From assembly GCA_020722315.1 (NCBI GenBank), contig DYLD01000009.1, forward strand, positions 1 through 38,693: a DNA stretch of 38,693 nucleotides, given 5' to 3'. The notes below the pieces were generated by a model. The model did not search any database, had not been told where the DNA came from, and saw only the letters and a program-made list of their open reading frames with translations. Of the stretch, positions 26,414 to 34,145 are shown piece after piece (the stretch's first letter is position 1; every line of letters starts with the position of its first letter). This DNA comes from Syntrophus aciditrophicus. GTDB taxonomy: Bacteria > Desulfobacterota > Syntrophia > Syntrophales > UBA5619. The translations under genes were made by a program, and so were the position numbers.

Positions 26414-27022
26414 GTGAAAAAGATTGTGATCGCTTCGAAAAACATTGCTAAAATCAACGAAATCAAGGAAATGTTTGCCGGCGTCAATGTGACTCTTCTT
26501 TCTTTATATGATTTTCCGGACTGTCCCGATATTGTGGAAGACGGAAACAGCTTCTACGAAAACGCGCTCAAAAAGGCAAAAACTGTTGCTCATGCAACCG
26601 GGGAAATTGCCCTGGCCGATGATTCGGGTCTTGAAGTCGAGGCCTTAGGCGGTGCTCCCGGTATATACTCGGCCCGTTACGCGGGCGAGAAGGCGGATGA
26701 TCGGCAGAATATTGCAAAACTTTTAGGCGAAATGAAAGGGATACCCTTTGAAAAGAGAGGGGCTTCCTTCAGGTGTGTGCTTGTGATCTGCACGAAAGAG
26801 GGCCGATGCAGAGATTTTGAAGGACAATGGAACGGATTTATTGCGGAAAGGCCGGTGGGCCGGGGAGGATTCGGTTATGACCCCGTCTTTTATGTTCCTG
26901 ATCAACGCAAAACGGCGGCCCAGCTTCCACCCGACGTTAAAAACACGCTCAGCCACCGCGCACAGGCGTTTATTCAATTAAAAAAAGAACTGCACGAATC
27001 CAACTGGCTAAACGGGGCGTAG
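26414..27022 (+). CDS. rdgB: dITP/XTP pyrophosphatase
   Basis: A 202-residue HAM1/RdgB-family enzyme that removes non-canonical purine triphosphates such as dITP and XTP. Family motifs: [19 protein letters not shown] (substrate P-loop-like start), [22 protein letters not shown], and GFGYDPVFY; near the C-terminus SHRAQAF. GTG 26414 was chosen because it starts right at the conserved region; a further GTG at 26393 is possible and neither has a strong ribosome-binding site. The last 10 bases, including the stop codon, lie within the tRNA-Pro gene. Confidence 0.93.
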   Translation: MKKIVIASKNIAKINEIKEMFAGVNVTLLSLYDFPDCPDIVEDGNSFYENALKKAKTVAHATGEIALADDSGLEVEALGGAPGIYSARYAGEKADDRQNIAKLLGEMKGIPFEKRGASFRCVLVICTKEGRCRDFEGQWNGFIAERPVGRGGFGYDPVFYVPDQRKTAAQLPPDVKNTLSHRAQAFIQLKKELHESNWLNGA

Positions 27023-27089
27023 CGCAGCCCGGTAGCGCGCCTGCTTTGGGAGCAGGATGTCGCAGGTTCAAATCCTGCCGCCCCGACCA
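27013..27089 (+). tRNA. tRNA-Pro (anticodon UGG)
   Basis: 77 nt. The acceptor stem CGGGGCG/CGCCCCG is perfect, the anticodon stem CCTGC/GCAGG holds loop TTTGGGA with anticodon TGG, and the T arm contains GGTTCAAATCC. The CCA end is encoded at 27087-27089. The first 10 bases overlap the end of rdgB, and only 11 bases separate it from the convergent thiolase stop. Confidence 0.97.
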
Positions 27090-27100
27090 ACCATCACAAA

Positions 27101-28312
27101 TCAGCTTACTTTAAATATCATCGATGCGCCGCTATCGCCTGCCGCGCAGCCGGCCCAGAGACAGTATCCCCCGCCGAGCATAACGGTTTCTTCCAGCATT
27201 TCCGCGATGATCCTTCCGGCCGTCGGCGCCTGCGGATGCCCGTAAATAATGGATGATCCGTAATTGTTCATCTTCATCACATCATTGCCCATTTTTTTTG
27301 CAAAATTCACGTCGTTTGTTGCAAATGGGTTGTGACTTTTGATTGTTTTCATGTCGCTGATTTTGAGGCCTGCATTGGCAAGGGCCATCTGAGCCGCCGG
27401 CACCGGGGCGGCAGCCATAAAACCTGGTTCAACCCTGGAAAAACCGTACGAAACGATTTGAATTTCCACCTTGGGATCAGCACTGAATTCTTTTGCTCTA
27501 TCTCTTGTCGTAACGATGAAACCGCAGTTTCCGTCAGCCGGATGGGTCTGTGCGCCGAAACTATGAACGCCGTTCTTTTCGACGGGAGGAAGTTTGGCAA
27601 GGCCTTCCGCCGTTGTAGGCGTTACACCTTCATCCTCTTCGACAAGCATAGTTTTTTTCTTGGACAGCTTTACCTCGGCCGGAAACATATACCGCTTCTG
27701 AAAAGCCCTGTCGTTAGCCAGAGCCATCTGATACTGCTCATAGCGCCTCAGGGTCACCGCATCGCACTCTTCTTTCGTGATTCCTTCTCTTCTGGCTACG
27801 TTGTCGGCCGTCTGCACCATTTTTGTGGCCGGAAAAACATTTGGATCCCTGTTAAAATTGTCCATCATCCAGTTTTCAGAAATGACCTCGGCGCCGGGAC
27901 CAAGCGGGTTGGGCCATATCGTATGCGCGCCATTGGAACAGCGGTCGGCCATAAGGCCGAATGCAACTTCTATAGAACCTTGCTCTACGGCAAGCGCCGC
28001 CAATTGAAGAACTGTCGCGGAGGTCGTGCAGGCCTGGTTGATCATGATCGCCGGCAGGTTCTTTTTGTTGTCTGTAAGTATCCCCGCCGCCCAAGTGTGG
28101 CTGTAGAAGAGAGAAGGCTGAGTGATGGTAATTCCAAAGTAGAGATAATCGAGAACCGCAGGATCAATCTGCTTTTTCTCGAGAAGCCACTTTCTCGCCG
28201 TCTTTCCGGCAAGCTCTATCGCATTTTCGTTTTGCATGGCCCCCTGCCAACGAGTAAAAGGTGTGGAGTAATAACCGTTGTATGGAATATACGCGTTTTC
28301 AAAGATATTCAT
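27101..28312 (-). CDS. Thiolase-family protein (acetyl-CoA acetyltransferase-like, variant motifs)
   Basis: A 403-residue thiolase-fold protein. The three expected catalytic residues are present: the nucleophile Cys in NQACTTSAT, the His in [11 protein letters not shown], and a C-terminal Cys in [11 protein letters not shown]. The motifs around them differ from FadA-type enzymes: HNPFATND stands in place of the usual NEAFA, and the CxGGGxG motif is changed. It may therefore act on an unusual acyl-CoA or in the condensing direction. ATG 28312 has AAGGAGGAT 6 nt upstream; ATG 28339 would add nine residues. Expression likely comes from the promoter at 28387-28413. The FadA-type thiolase at 36655 has standard motifs, so the two are not recent duplicates. 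Confidence 0.85.
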   Translation of the reverse strand: MNIFENAYIPYNGYYSTPFTRWQGAMQNENAIELAGKTARKWLLEKKQIDPAVLDYLYFGITITQPSLFYSHTWAAGILTDNKKNLPAIMINQACTTSATVLQLAALAVEQGSIEVAFGLMADRCSNGAHTIWPNPLGPGAEVISENWMMDNFNRDPNVFPATKMVQTADNVARREGITKEECDAVTLRRYEQYQMALANDRAFQKRYMFPAEVKLSKKKTMLVEEDEGVTPTTAEGLAKLPPVEKNGVHSFGAQTHPADGNCGFIVTTRDRAKEFSADPKVEIQIVSYGFSRVEPGFMAAAPVPAAQMALANAGLKISDMKTIKSHNPFATNDVNFAKKMGNDVMKMNNYGSSIIYGHPQAPTAGRIIAEMLEETVMLGGGYCLWAGCAAGDSGASMIFKVS

Positions 28313-28386
28313 CTGATCCTCCTTTTGAATATTTGCCATGTTGAGACAAACGATCGAATCGCTTCACACCATGTTTGCTCTGGCGA

Positions 28387-28413
28387 ACTATACATATTTC
28401 TGGTTGTTGTCAA
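28387..28413 (-). promoter_or_regulatory. Promoter candidate for the variant thiolase gene
   Basis: On the minus strand TTGACA (28413-28408) is followed by TATAGT (28392-28387) with a 15-bp spacer, about 75 bp before the start codon. Both hexamers are good, but the spacing is short. Confidence 0.45.
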
Positions 28414-28524
28414 GCCTTTTTTGGGTGGAACACGCAAATGACTGAAAAGGGGTGTAGCATGGACCTGTTTATCGAGTGATCCATTTTGCGGGTAGAAGAG
28501 CGTCAGAAAAATCTATCCAGGGAT

Positions 28525-28564
28525 CGTAAAAAAACAAATCCCGGCCACCGGGTGACCGGGATTT
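28525..28564 (-). terminator. Intrinsic terminator after the SPW-repeat gene
   Basis: Read leftward, AAATCCCGG (28564-28556) pairs with CCGGGATTT (28544-28536) and is followed by GTTTTTTTTACG. The stem is 9 bp, with further pairing in the loop. It lies 35 bases past the stop of the SPW gene and separates it from the thiolase promoter. Confidence 0.87.
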
Positions 28565-28598
28565 ATCAGAGAATTGCGTTTTGCGGCAGACGCAATCG

Positions 28599-28970
28599 TT
28601 AGGTGGTTTTAGGAGATGTGATATGGGGCTGATGACCTATTGCATACACGCCCCATGCGGTCAGAACAACCACGACTAGCCCCACAATCACATCGTTCCA
28701 CACCGCGGCCGCTACTGCCGTGTACCCGAGCAGAAAAGGCGAAATGATCAGCCAAACGCCCAAAATGAGGTTAATCCAGTCCAGTGTTTTGTCGGTCGTT
28801 TCCGCTTTCGAAACGGCAGCCCAGATACCCAAAATGATCAGTGCCAGGCCGATGATAACCGCATTCCACATCGCGGTCGAGGTCGTCGAATAACCCAAAA
28901 CAAAAGCAGCTATCAGTTCCCAGAGCCCCACGATGGCAACCAACCAGCTAAGTGTCCTTTGTGTATTCAT
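28599..28970 (-). CDS. SPW-repeat membrane protein
   Basis: A 123-residue protein made of two copies of a unit of about 55 residues, each with two membrane segments (four in all). The second copy reads LDWINLILGVWLIISPFLLGY then VWNDVIVGL, matching the SPW repeat family; the first is LSWLVAIVGLWELIAAFVLGY then MWNAVIIGL, in which the SP of the motif is replaced by AA. Function of the family is unknown; it is found in many inner-membrane proteins. AAGGAGG precedes ATG 28970. It is a single-gene unit with a strong terminator and, perhaps, a long leader. Confidence 0.85.
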   Translation of the reverse strand: MNTQRTLSWLVAIVGLWELIAAFVLGYSTTSTAMWNAVIIGLALIILGIWAAVSKAETTDKTLDWINLILGVWLIISPFLLGYTAVAAAVWNDVIVGLVVVVLTAWGVYAIGHQPHITSPKTT

Positions 28971-29104
28971 AATAGACCTCCTTAATAATCAATGACCGAG
29001 GAAAAACCTCCCCGGTTTTAACCTAAAGTCTCTTCTGCATATGATTGGAATTAACATTGCGGCAATTAACCAAACAACTCCAGCATGCCAAAAGAGCCTT
29101 TTGT

Positions 29105-29224
29105 CTATTTTGTAATGCAGTTATGATTAGTTTTCACCGGGGGAGCGCGATCGTCGTATGACGTGCTGAATAGTGGACTCAAGAACCTTTTGATAAGCTG
29201 TGGAAGAAAGTATCTTTTTCTCAT
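29105..29224 (-). CDS. Possible 39-residue small protein
   Basis: ATG 29224 follows GGGAGAGAAGAA, a plausible ribosome-binding site, and opens a 39-codon frame ending in TAG at 29107-29105. The predicted peptide is basic at the start (MRKRYFLPQLIKRFL) and has no similarity I recognise. It lies in the long leader of the SPW gene. It may be chance. Confidence 0.22.
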   Translation of the reverse strand: MRKRYFLPQLIKRFLSPLFSTSYDDRAPPVKTNHNCITK

Positions 29225-29402
29225 TTCTTCTCTCCCATCATCAAAATGATCTTGACGAGGTGGTCATTTTATTTTTCTAGATCAGCCAAACCTTCTGCTC
29301 CAATTCTGTTCAGGTTACTCTTTAAAGGATCTGTCACGTTATTGCTCGAAGGAACCCTGTCTCAGGTACTTTCTGTTTTACTAATAAATTTAACTTGCCT
29401 TA

Positions 29403-29430
29403 AATATAATCACAAAGAAATTTTTGTCAA
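29403..29430 (-). promoter_or_regulatory. Strong leftward promoter candidate 430 bp upstream of the SPW gene
   Basis: On the minus strand TTGACA (29430-29425) is followed by TATATT (29408-29403) with a 16-bp spacer. This is one of the best sigma-70 matches in the window, yet the next established gene on that strand starts about 430 bp away. Confidence 0.5.
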
Positions 29431-29524
29431 GTGATAATATGATAATAACATGAACAGCTTGCAGTAGCCGCAAAGACGGCTTCATCTGCCCTCAGGAAGC
29501 TTTTTCATGCCTGCCTAAAAACCA

Positions 29525-31057
29525 TCATTTTTTCAAAGGCCCGTAGAGCTTCTGAAACTTTTCGAGCATCTTACGCGGCGTTACCGTTTCCCTTTCGTAT
29601 CTGGGAAGGTCTTTCTGTATGCCGAAGAGATACTTGGCAATGCTCTTCAGGTTTTCGAGGTCGTATCTCGACATCATCGTGATCGTTTCCATCTGAGGCG
29701 ATCCTCCGCCGTGCAACCCCGCCACCTGTGAAACACCCGCCAGTTCTGAAACCAGCATATTCTCCAGACCACGGAAACACCTGTGCTGGTTTTCGGCCGT
29801 TATCTTGGGATTTCTCATCAGGTATTTGTTCGCAAGTTTCCCTGTTTCGTCGGAGAAAAATTCCTCCTCAAAAGGCATCGTTGCACATAAACCCCCGGCA
29901 AGATCCGCAACGATTTTGAACTCGTTGTAAATTTCTTCGCCTGCCAGTCTCCTGCCGGCGTTTGTCAAAACCTCATCGGGTATATAGGTCCCCGAGGCGG
30001 ATTTCTCGGCACGATGGGCACTCATCTGGCCCGCGGCAAAGACAAGTTCCGCGACGCCGATGATATGCGATATCTTTTCCCGAACATGATCCTCTTTTTC
30101 TATGCCATTGTATTCCGCTACAAGTGATGCGGCACTGGCCAGAACTTCCGATGTCGCAGGTTTGCATCCGGTGTAGGAGTGTCTGTGGAAATGGGCAAAA
30201 AGTAACGCGAGGAAACCGGCAAAAGGTGTCTGTCGCGGATCACCCTTTCCGTCAAGGAAAACCCGCTCTCTGGGCACGAAAACATCGTCAAAGATAGTGT
30301 ATGACTCGGCATCCCCTATTTCCGCGATCGGAGCCGGCAGGTATTTTCGTTTATGGTTGTAGGCAGGTCTGACAAGCATTTTTACGCCATCCCAATCAGC
30401 CGGCACCGCAAACGCGACGGCATAGTCGCTGTCTTTATCGGACATAAATCTGGTCGGTATCGCGATGATCTCATCACTTACAGGGGCCGTCGTATTATCA
30501 ATCTTGGCCCCTCTGACAACAATCCCGTCCGGTCTGCTTTCGACAATCCTAAGGTAAAGATCGGGATCTTCCTGCTCATGGGGTCTTTTGACTCTGTTTC
30601 CTTTAACATCAGTCTGAGCGCAGTTGGCGGTTATATCGTTATCCTGCCAGTATCTTAGATATTTAAGGAAGTTTTGATTGACATCGGTACCAAGCATCTG
30701 ATCCATTTCATAGGTGACTACCGAAAGGGCATTCATCGAATCTATCCCCATGCATCTCATAATGCAGCCCCCGACTCTGTGACAGATAAGCTTGGTCATA
30801 AGTTGCTTTTTCAAGAGATCATCTACGCTTTGATGGATATGCGTAAAACGATTTATCTTCTCCCCGGTCAGATGGGATACCGCGGTCGCCAGACCATCCC
30901 ACTCGGGATCATTTGCACGGTCGTAAGTTTCTCGGATAACACGTAGTTGTCCGGCAAGCCGCTCGTCCATCCGATCGCATCTGCTGCCGCCAATGTAGAG
31001 GTTCCTTTTCATCTTCTTCAGGCGTTCCAGATACTCGTCGTATGTTTTTATTCCCAT
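29525..31057 (-). CDS. abfD: 4-hydroxybutyryl-CoA dehydratase / vinylacetyl-CoA isomerase family protein
   Basis: A 510-residue protein of the HpaB-like FAD family. The clostridial enzyme binds a [4Fe-4S] cluster through three Cys and one His and makes crotonyl-CoA from 4-hydroxybutyryl-CoA. Here C98 and C102 (GGCIMRCMGID), H291 and C298 (HRHSYTGCK) keep the same spacing, one residue offset from the clostridial numbering, and the following Lys (K299) is also kept. This supports a working dehydratase rather than a simple HpaB hydroxylase. GGGGGT precedes ATG 31057. It is divergent from the TetR gene and close to beta-oxidation genes that could use crotonyl-CoA. The physiological substrate is inferred. 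Confidence 0.88.
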   Translation of the reverse strand: MGIKTYDEYLERLKKMKRNLYIGGSRCDRMDERLAGQLRVIRETYDRANDPEWDGLATAVSHLTGEKINRFTHIHQSVDDLLKKQLMTKLICHRVGGCIMRCMGIDSMNALSVVTYEMDQMLGTDVNQNFLKYLRYWQDNDITANCAQTDVKGNRVKRPHEQEDPDLYLRIVESRPDGIVVRGAKIDNTTAPVSDEIIAIPTRFMSDKDSDYAVAFAVPADWDGVKMLVRPAYNHKRKYLPAPIAEIGDAESYTIFDDVFVPRERVFLDGKGDPRQTPFAGFLALLFAHFHRHSYTGCKPATSEVLASAASLVAEYNGIEKEDHVREKISHIIGVAELVFAAGQMSAHRAEKSASGTYIPDEVLTNAGRRLAGEEIYNEFKIVADLAGGLCATMPFEEEFFSDETGKLANKYLMRNPKITAENQHRCFRGLENMLVSELAGVSQVAGLHGGGSPQMETITMMSRYDLENLKSIAKYLFGIQKDLPRYERETVTPRKMLEKFQKLYGPLKK

Positions 31058-31114
31058 CGTTATACCCCCGTAGATGAATGTTATCGTCTGGCGAAAAAGA
31101 TACTCGTGAAAAAA

Positions 31115-31143
31115 CCTATATGAGCGAAAAGAGAATCTGTCAA
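31115..31143 (-). promoter_or_regulatory. Promoter candidate for the 4-hydroxybutyryl-CoA dehydratase gene
   Basis: On the minus strand TTGACA (31143-31138) and TATAGG (31120-31115) are spaced by 17 bp, giving a leader of about 50 nt. Confidence 0.62.
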
Positions 31144-31253
31144 GCCGTTTTTGTTACACCCGAAAGGCACTCCGCAGGATTCGTTATTTTCTCGTGTCTC
31201 GGTCAATATTTTTTCTTGACAGAAAAAAAATAATAGGGTAGGGCGCAGATTAA

Positions 31254-31284
31254 TGACCATTGGTCATATAATGACCGTCGGTCA
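31254..31284. promoter_or_regulatory. Twin palindromic operator around a TATAAT, probable TetR-regulator site
   Basis: TGACCAtTGGTCA (31254-31266) and TGACCGtCGGTCA (31272-31284) are perfect 6-1-6 palindromes, 18 bp from centre to centre. A perfect TATAAT (31267-31272) lies between them and touches the second. They are in the gap between the divergent dehydratase and TetR genes, so binding by the TetR product would block a rightward promoter here. No good -35 is seen for that -10. A separate TTGACA lies at 31216-31221. Confidence 0.7.
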
Positions 31285-31463
31285 GCAACATAGGGCGGTA
31301 CAGCTTTCGCGGCCTATGCGAATTTTTTTGATTTTTGATTCAGTGCATGGTTGACATTCATGAGCGCTTCGATTGGGCCGGCGGGGTTCATCTGTGCCAT
31401 TTTTCTCCAACGCACCGTTTCCGGAAGAAATGATTCAAAAAACCTATGTTAAAGGTGCTGAAC

Positions 31464-32105
31464 GTGGGACTTGAAGAACGAAGAAAAAGGGAACGCGAAA
31501 ACCGAAAGAACGCAATCATCAGGGCCGCACGACGATTGTTCTTCGAAAAGGGTTTTAAATCGGTAACAGTAGAGAGTATTGCAAAGAGGGCTGAACTCAG
31601 CAAGGGCGCGATCTACCTCCATTATAAGAGTAAAGAAGAAATTTACGCCCATATCCTTCTCGGCGATATTGGAAAATTTCACGAACGCTTTGCGGATCTG
31701 ATTGAAGAATCCTCCAGTGCCTCTGAGGCATTGATGCGTTTTGCAGAGATTTATATCGATTTCTTTCTCCACGACAGCGAAGTCTTCAGAAGTCTGATGA
31801 ATTTCATGATTCATGCGGCCGAAATGAATCTGCCGGCCGATCTTTATAAAGAGTCGATAAAAACCACGAATAAAACAATCAATATTATAGATAGCATACT
31901 CGAATACGGTATCAAGTCCGGCGAGTTTAACCCCGATATACATTTCCACGCCAAGCGGAATGCGATATGGGGGATGTTGAACGGAATTATTTCTCTCTAC
32001 ATCTTTACAAGCAACGAAGAAAAAAGGGCCGAGCTGATCAGGAACACCATCAAGGAAGGCATGGATACATTCATACGGGGTCTGAAGGTCAACCAGAAGA
32101 TTTAG
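31464..32105 (+). CDS. TetR/AcrR-family transcriptional regulator
   Basis: A 213-residue regulator. The N-terminal helix-turn-helix domain (about residues 15-60) has AARRLFFEKGFKSVTVESIA and LSKGAIYLHYKSKEEIY, typical of the family; the rest is a helical ligand domain. GTG 31464 was chosen because AAAGGTG lies 6 nt upstream; ATG 31446 in the same frame would add six residues but has no ribosome-binding site. It precedes the acyl-CoA dehydrogenase gene by 46 bases and may be cotranscribed. By position it probably senses an acyl-CoA and controls the beta-oxidation genes, the dehydratase and itself through the palindromes at 31254-31284. Ligand is inferred. Confidence 0.9.
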   Translation: MGLEERRKRERENRKNAIIRAARRLFFEKGFKSVTVESIAKRAELSKGAIYLHYKSKEEIYAHILLGDIGKFHERFADLIEESSSASEALMRFAEIYIDFFLHDSEVFRSLMNFMIHAAEMNLPADLYKESIKTTNKTINIIDSILEYGIKSGEFNPDIHFHAKRNAIWGMLNGIISLYIFTSNEEKRAELIRNTIKEGMDTFIRGLKVNQKI

Positions 32106-32151
32106 CGGGCGCAACGGGACAGAATTTATCTCAAAAAAAAGGAGGCAGTCT

Positions 32152-34011
32152 ATGAGTAATTTACTGGTTAATGGGAGAGATCAGCAGTTCATTCTTTTCG
32201 AACAGTTGGAGATACAAAAACTGTTCGAAACGGAAGCATTCAAGGATTTTTCAAAGGATGATGCATTGATGATTCTCTCCGAAGCCGAAAAGATCGCGGT
32301 CAACGTGCTTCTTCCCACCTATGTCGAGGCCGACAGGGAAGGGTGCACTTTCAAGGACGGAAATGTTTATGTCCCCAAAGGTTATCATGACGCGTACAAA
32401 AAATTTATTGAAGGGGGGTGGATGATAGCCAACGAATCTCCCGAGGTAGGCGGTCAGGGAATACCGGTGGCTTTGTACGAGGCGGCACAGGAGATATGCA
32501 GCGCCGCGAATGTATCGTTTTTGATGCTTCCCGGTCTTACCCACGGCGCGGCGAAACTGATTGAGGAATACGGAACAGAGGAACAGAAGAAAAAATACAT
32601 GGAGAAGATGTACGCGGGCATCTGGGCGGGTACGATGTGCCTGACCGAACCCGGGGCCGGAAGCGATGTGGGGGCCCTGAAAACAACGGCAAAAAGACTA
32701 CCTGACGGCACATTCAGCATAACTGGCACCAAATCATTCATCTCTTTTGGCGATCATGATGTTACCGAAAACATCATCCATCCGGTGCTAGCAAGGATTG
32801 AAGGAGACCCTCCCGGCACGAGCGGTATTTCTATCTTTATCGTACCGAAATTCCGCGTGAACGCCGATGGAAGCATCGGTGAACTGAACGATGTTCATAC
32901 CGGCAATATCGAGCACAAGATGGGTATTCACGGTTCGCCCACCTGCACCCTCAATTTTGGTGATGAAGGAAAATGCATCGGGGAACTGCTCGGCAACGAA
33001 CAGGAAGGCATGAAGATCATGTTTTTGATGATGAACGAGGCCCGTCTCAGTGTGGGGCTGCAGGGTCTGAGCCTTTCTTCCGTCGCTCTGGAGCACGCGA
33101 TTTCGTATGCAAAGGAGAGAGTTCAGAGCATACTGGTATGGGAGAAGAAAAACCCAGATGCCAAACCGGTTCCGATCATACAGCACCCCGACGTTCGCAG
33201 GGATCTTCTCTGGATGAAGTCCCATGTCGAAGGTATCAGGGCAATGAACTACTTTACCGCCTATTGCATGGACATGGCCAAGGCGAAGCCTGATGAAAAG
33301 GATAAATGGGGTGGATTCGTAGAACTTTTGACGCCGATCTGTAAGGCGTACTCGTCGGACAAGGGAATGGAAATCTGCTCGACGGCGATTGACGTCTACG
33401 GCGGTTACGGGTACTGCCAGGAATATCCGGTAGAACAGTACCTTCGGGATTGCAAGATCGCAACAGTTTATGAGGGAACCAACGGCATTCAGTCGCTGGA
33501 TCTCGTCGGCCGTAAACTCGCCCAGAATAAGGGCATGAACATTATGAACCTGTTTGGTGAGATTGCCGCGGATATTGCAAAAGCGAAGGCGGTCGAGGAA
33601 TTGAAGACCTACGCACAGAAACTGGAAGAGTCGTACAACGCTCTTGTCGATCTTACGATGTCATTCGCTCAATATGGCAAGTCTTCGAGTTTCATCATTC
33701 CCCTTTTGTACGCGTCTTCGTATCTTCAAATTTTCGGGGACGTTCTTGTCGGCCATTTTCTCATGCAGGCCGCGAGGATTTCCGCTGAAAAACTGAAAAC
33801 AATTTACGAGGAAAAAGGCGCAGAGGGCTCAAAGGCCAAACAGAGGGCGCTTGTCCGCCAAAATCCGGATGTTGCGTTCTATAACGGCAAAATCGCCTCT
33901 GCAAAATTTTTTGCGGTTGAGGTTCTTTCGACAGTGAAGGCGCGCTGCGAAGCGATCAAAACGGAGGAAAAGGTTGCGTTTGAAATGGCGGAGGAATCGT
34001 TTACCTGTTAA
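32152..34011 (+). CDS. fadE: Acyl-CoA dehydrogenase, long form
   Basis: A 619-residue FAD enzyme that introduces the trans-2 double bond into acyl-CoA. The acyl-CoA dehydrogenase core has GTMCLTEPGAGSDVG (FAD/substrate region) and the catalytic base E441 in VYEGTNGIQ. About 150 C-terminal residues extend beyond the usual core, as in the 600-residue class that includes Bacillus FadE. AAAAGGAGG precedes ATG 32152. It starts the set fadE-fadN-fadA. In a syntroph, electrons would pass to ETF and on to the membrane; no etf genes are in the window. Chain length preference cannot be read from sequence. Confidence 0.92.
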   Translation: MSNLLVNGRDQQFILFEQLEIQKLFETEAFKDFSKDDALMILSEAEKIAVNVLLPTYVEADREGCTFKDGNVYVPKGYHDAYKKFIEGGWMIANESPEVGGQGIPVALYEAAQEICSAANVSFLMLPGLTHGAAKLIEEYGTEEQKKKYMEKMYAGIWAGTMCLTEPGAGSDVGALKTTAKRLPDGTFSITGTKSFISFGDHDVTENIIHPVLARIEGDPPGTSGISIFIVPKFRVNADGSIGELNDVHTGNIEHKMGIHGSPTCTLNFGDEGKCIGELLGNEQEGMKIMFLMMNEARLSVGLQGLSLSSVALEHAISYAKERVQSILVWEKKNPDAKPVPIIQHPDVRRDLLWMKSHVEGIRAMNYFTAYCMDMAKAKPDEKDKWGGFVELLTPICKAYSSDKGMEICSTAIDVYGGYGYCQEYPVEQYLRDCKIATVYEGTNGIQSLDLVGRKLAQNKGMNIMNLFGEIAADIAKAKAVEELKTYAQKLEESYNALVDLTMSFAQYGKSSSFIIPLLYASSYLQIFGDVLVGHFLMQAARISAEKLKTIYEEKGAEGSKAKQRALVRQNPDVAFYNGKIASAKFFAVEVLSTVKARCEAIKTEEKVAFEMAEESFTC

Positions 34012-34145
34012 GGGACAGATGGTACCGAATTCGAAATAAAAAAACTTAACGTTGACTAACGTGGAATTGGCTGATCGGCTCACGATTTAATTATGGATGT
34101 AGTTCATAATATCGGCCTGGGCAAAAAAAATAAGAGGAGGAAGAT

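Larger units (their letters stand above)
28971..29524. other. 554-bp gap between the SPW gene and the dehydratase gene
   Basis: This gap is AT-richer than its surroundings. It contains a good leftward promoter candidate (29403-29430), a possible 39-codon leftward ORF (29105-29224), and a small hairpin ACCGAGG/CCTCCCCGGT in the SPW leader. No tRNA, known riboswitch or repeat was recognised. There is no clear terminator for the dehydratase gene; only a small AGCCG/CGGCT hairpin near 29467-29482 without a T-run. Confidence 0.5.

Noticed and set aside
27332-28441. A 369-codon open frame opposite the variant thiolase
   Set aside because: It is the antisense shadow of a gene with clear catalytic motifs, and its own translation looks like no protein family I know.
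29046-29060. A sigma-54-like GG-N10-GC element on the plus strand
   Set aside because: The surrounding bases (TGGAAT, TTGC) fit only partly and no rightward gene follows for over 2 kb.
29253-29268. A TGAC-N6-GTCA sequence resembling the TetR operator
   Set aside because: Arms are only 4 bp and the spacing differs from the 6-1-6 palindromes at 31254-31284.
29246-29434. A 62-codon rightward frame in the gap before the dehydratase gene
   Set aside because: No ribosome-binding site or similarity; the gap is AT-rich and open frames of this size arise by chance.
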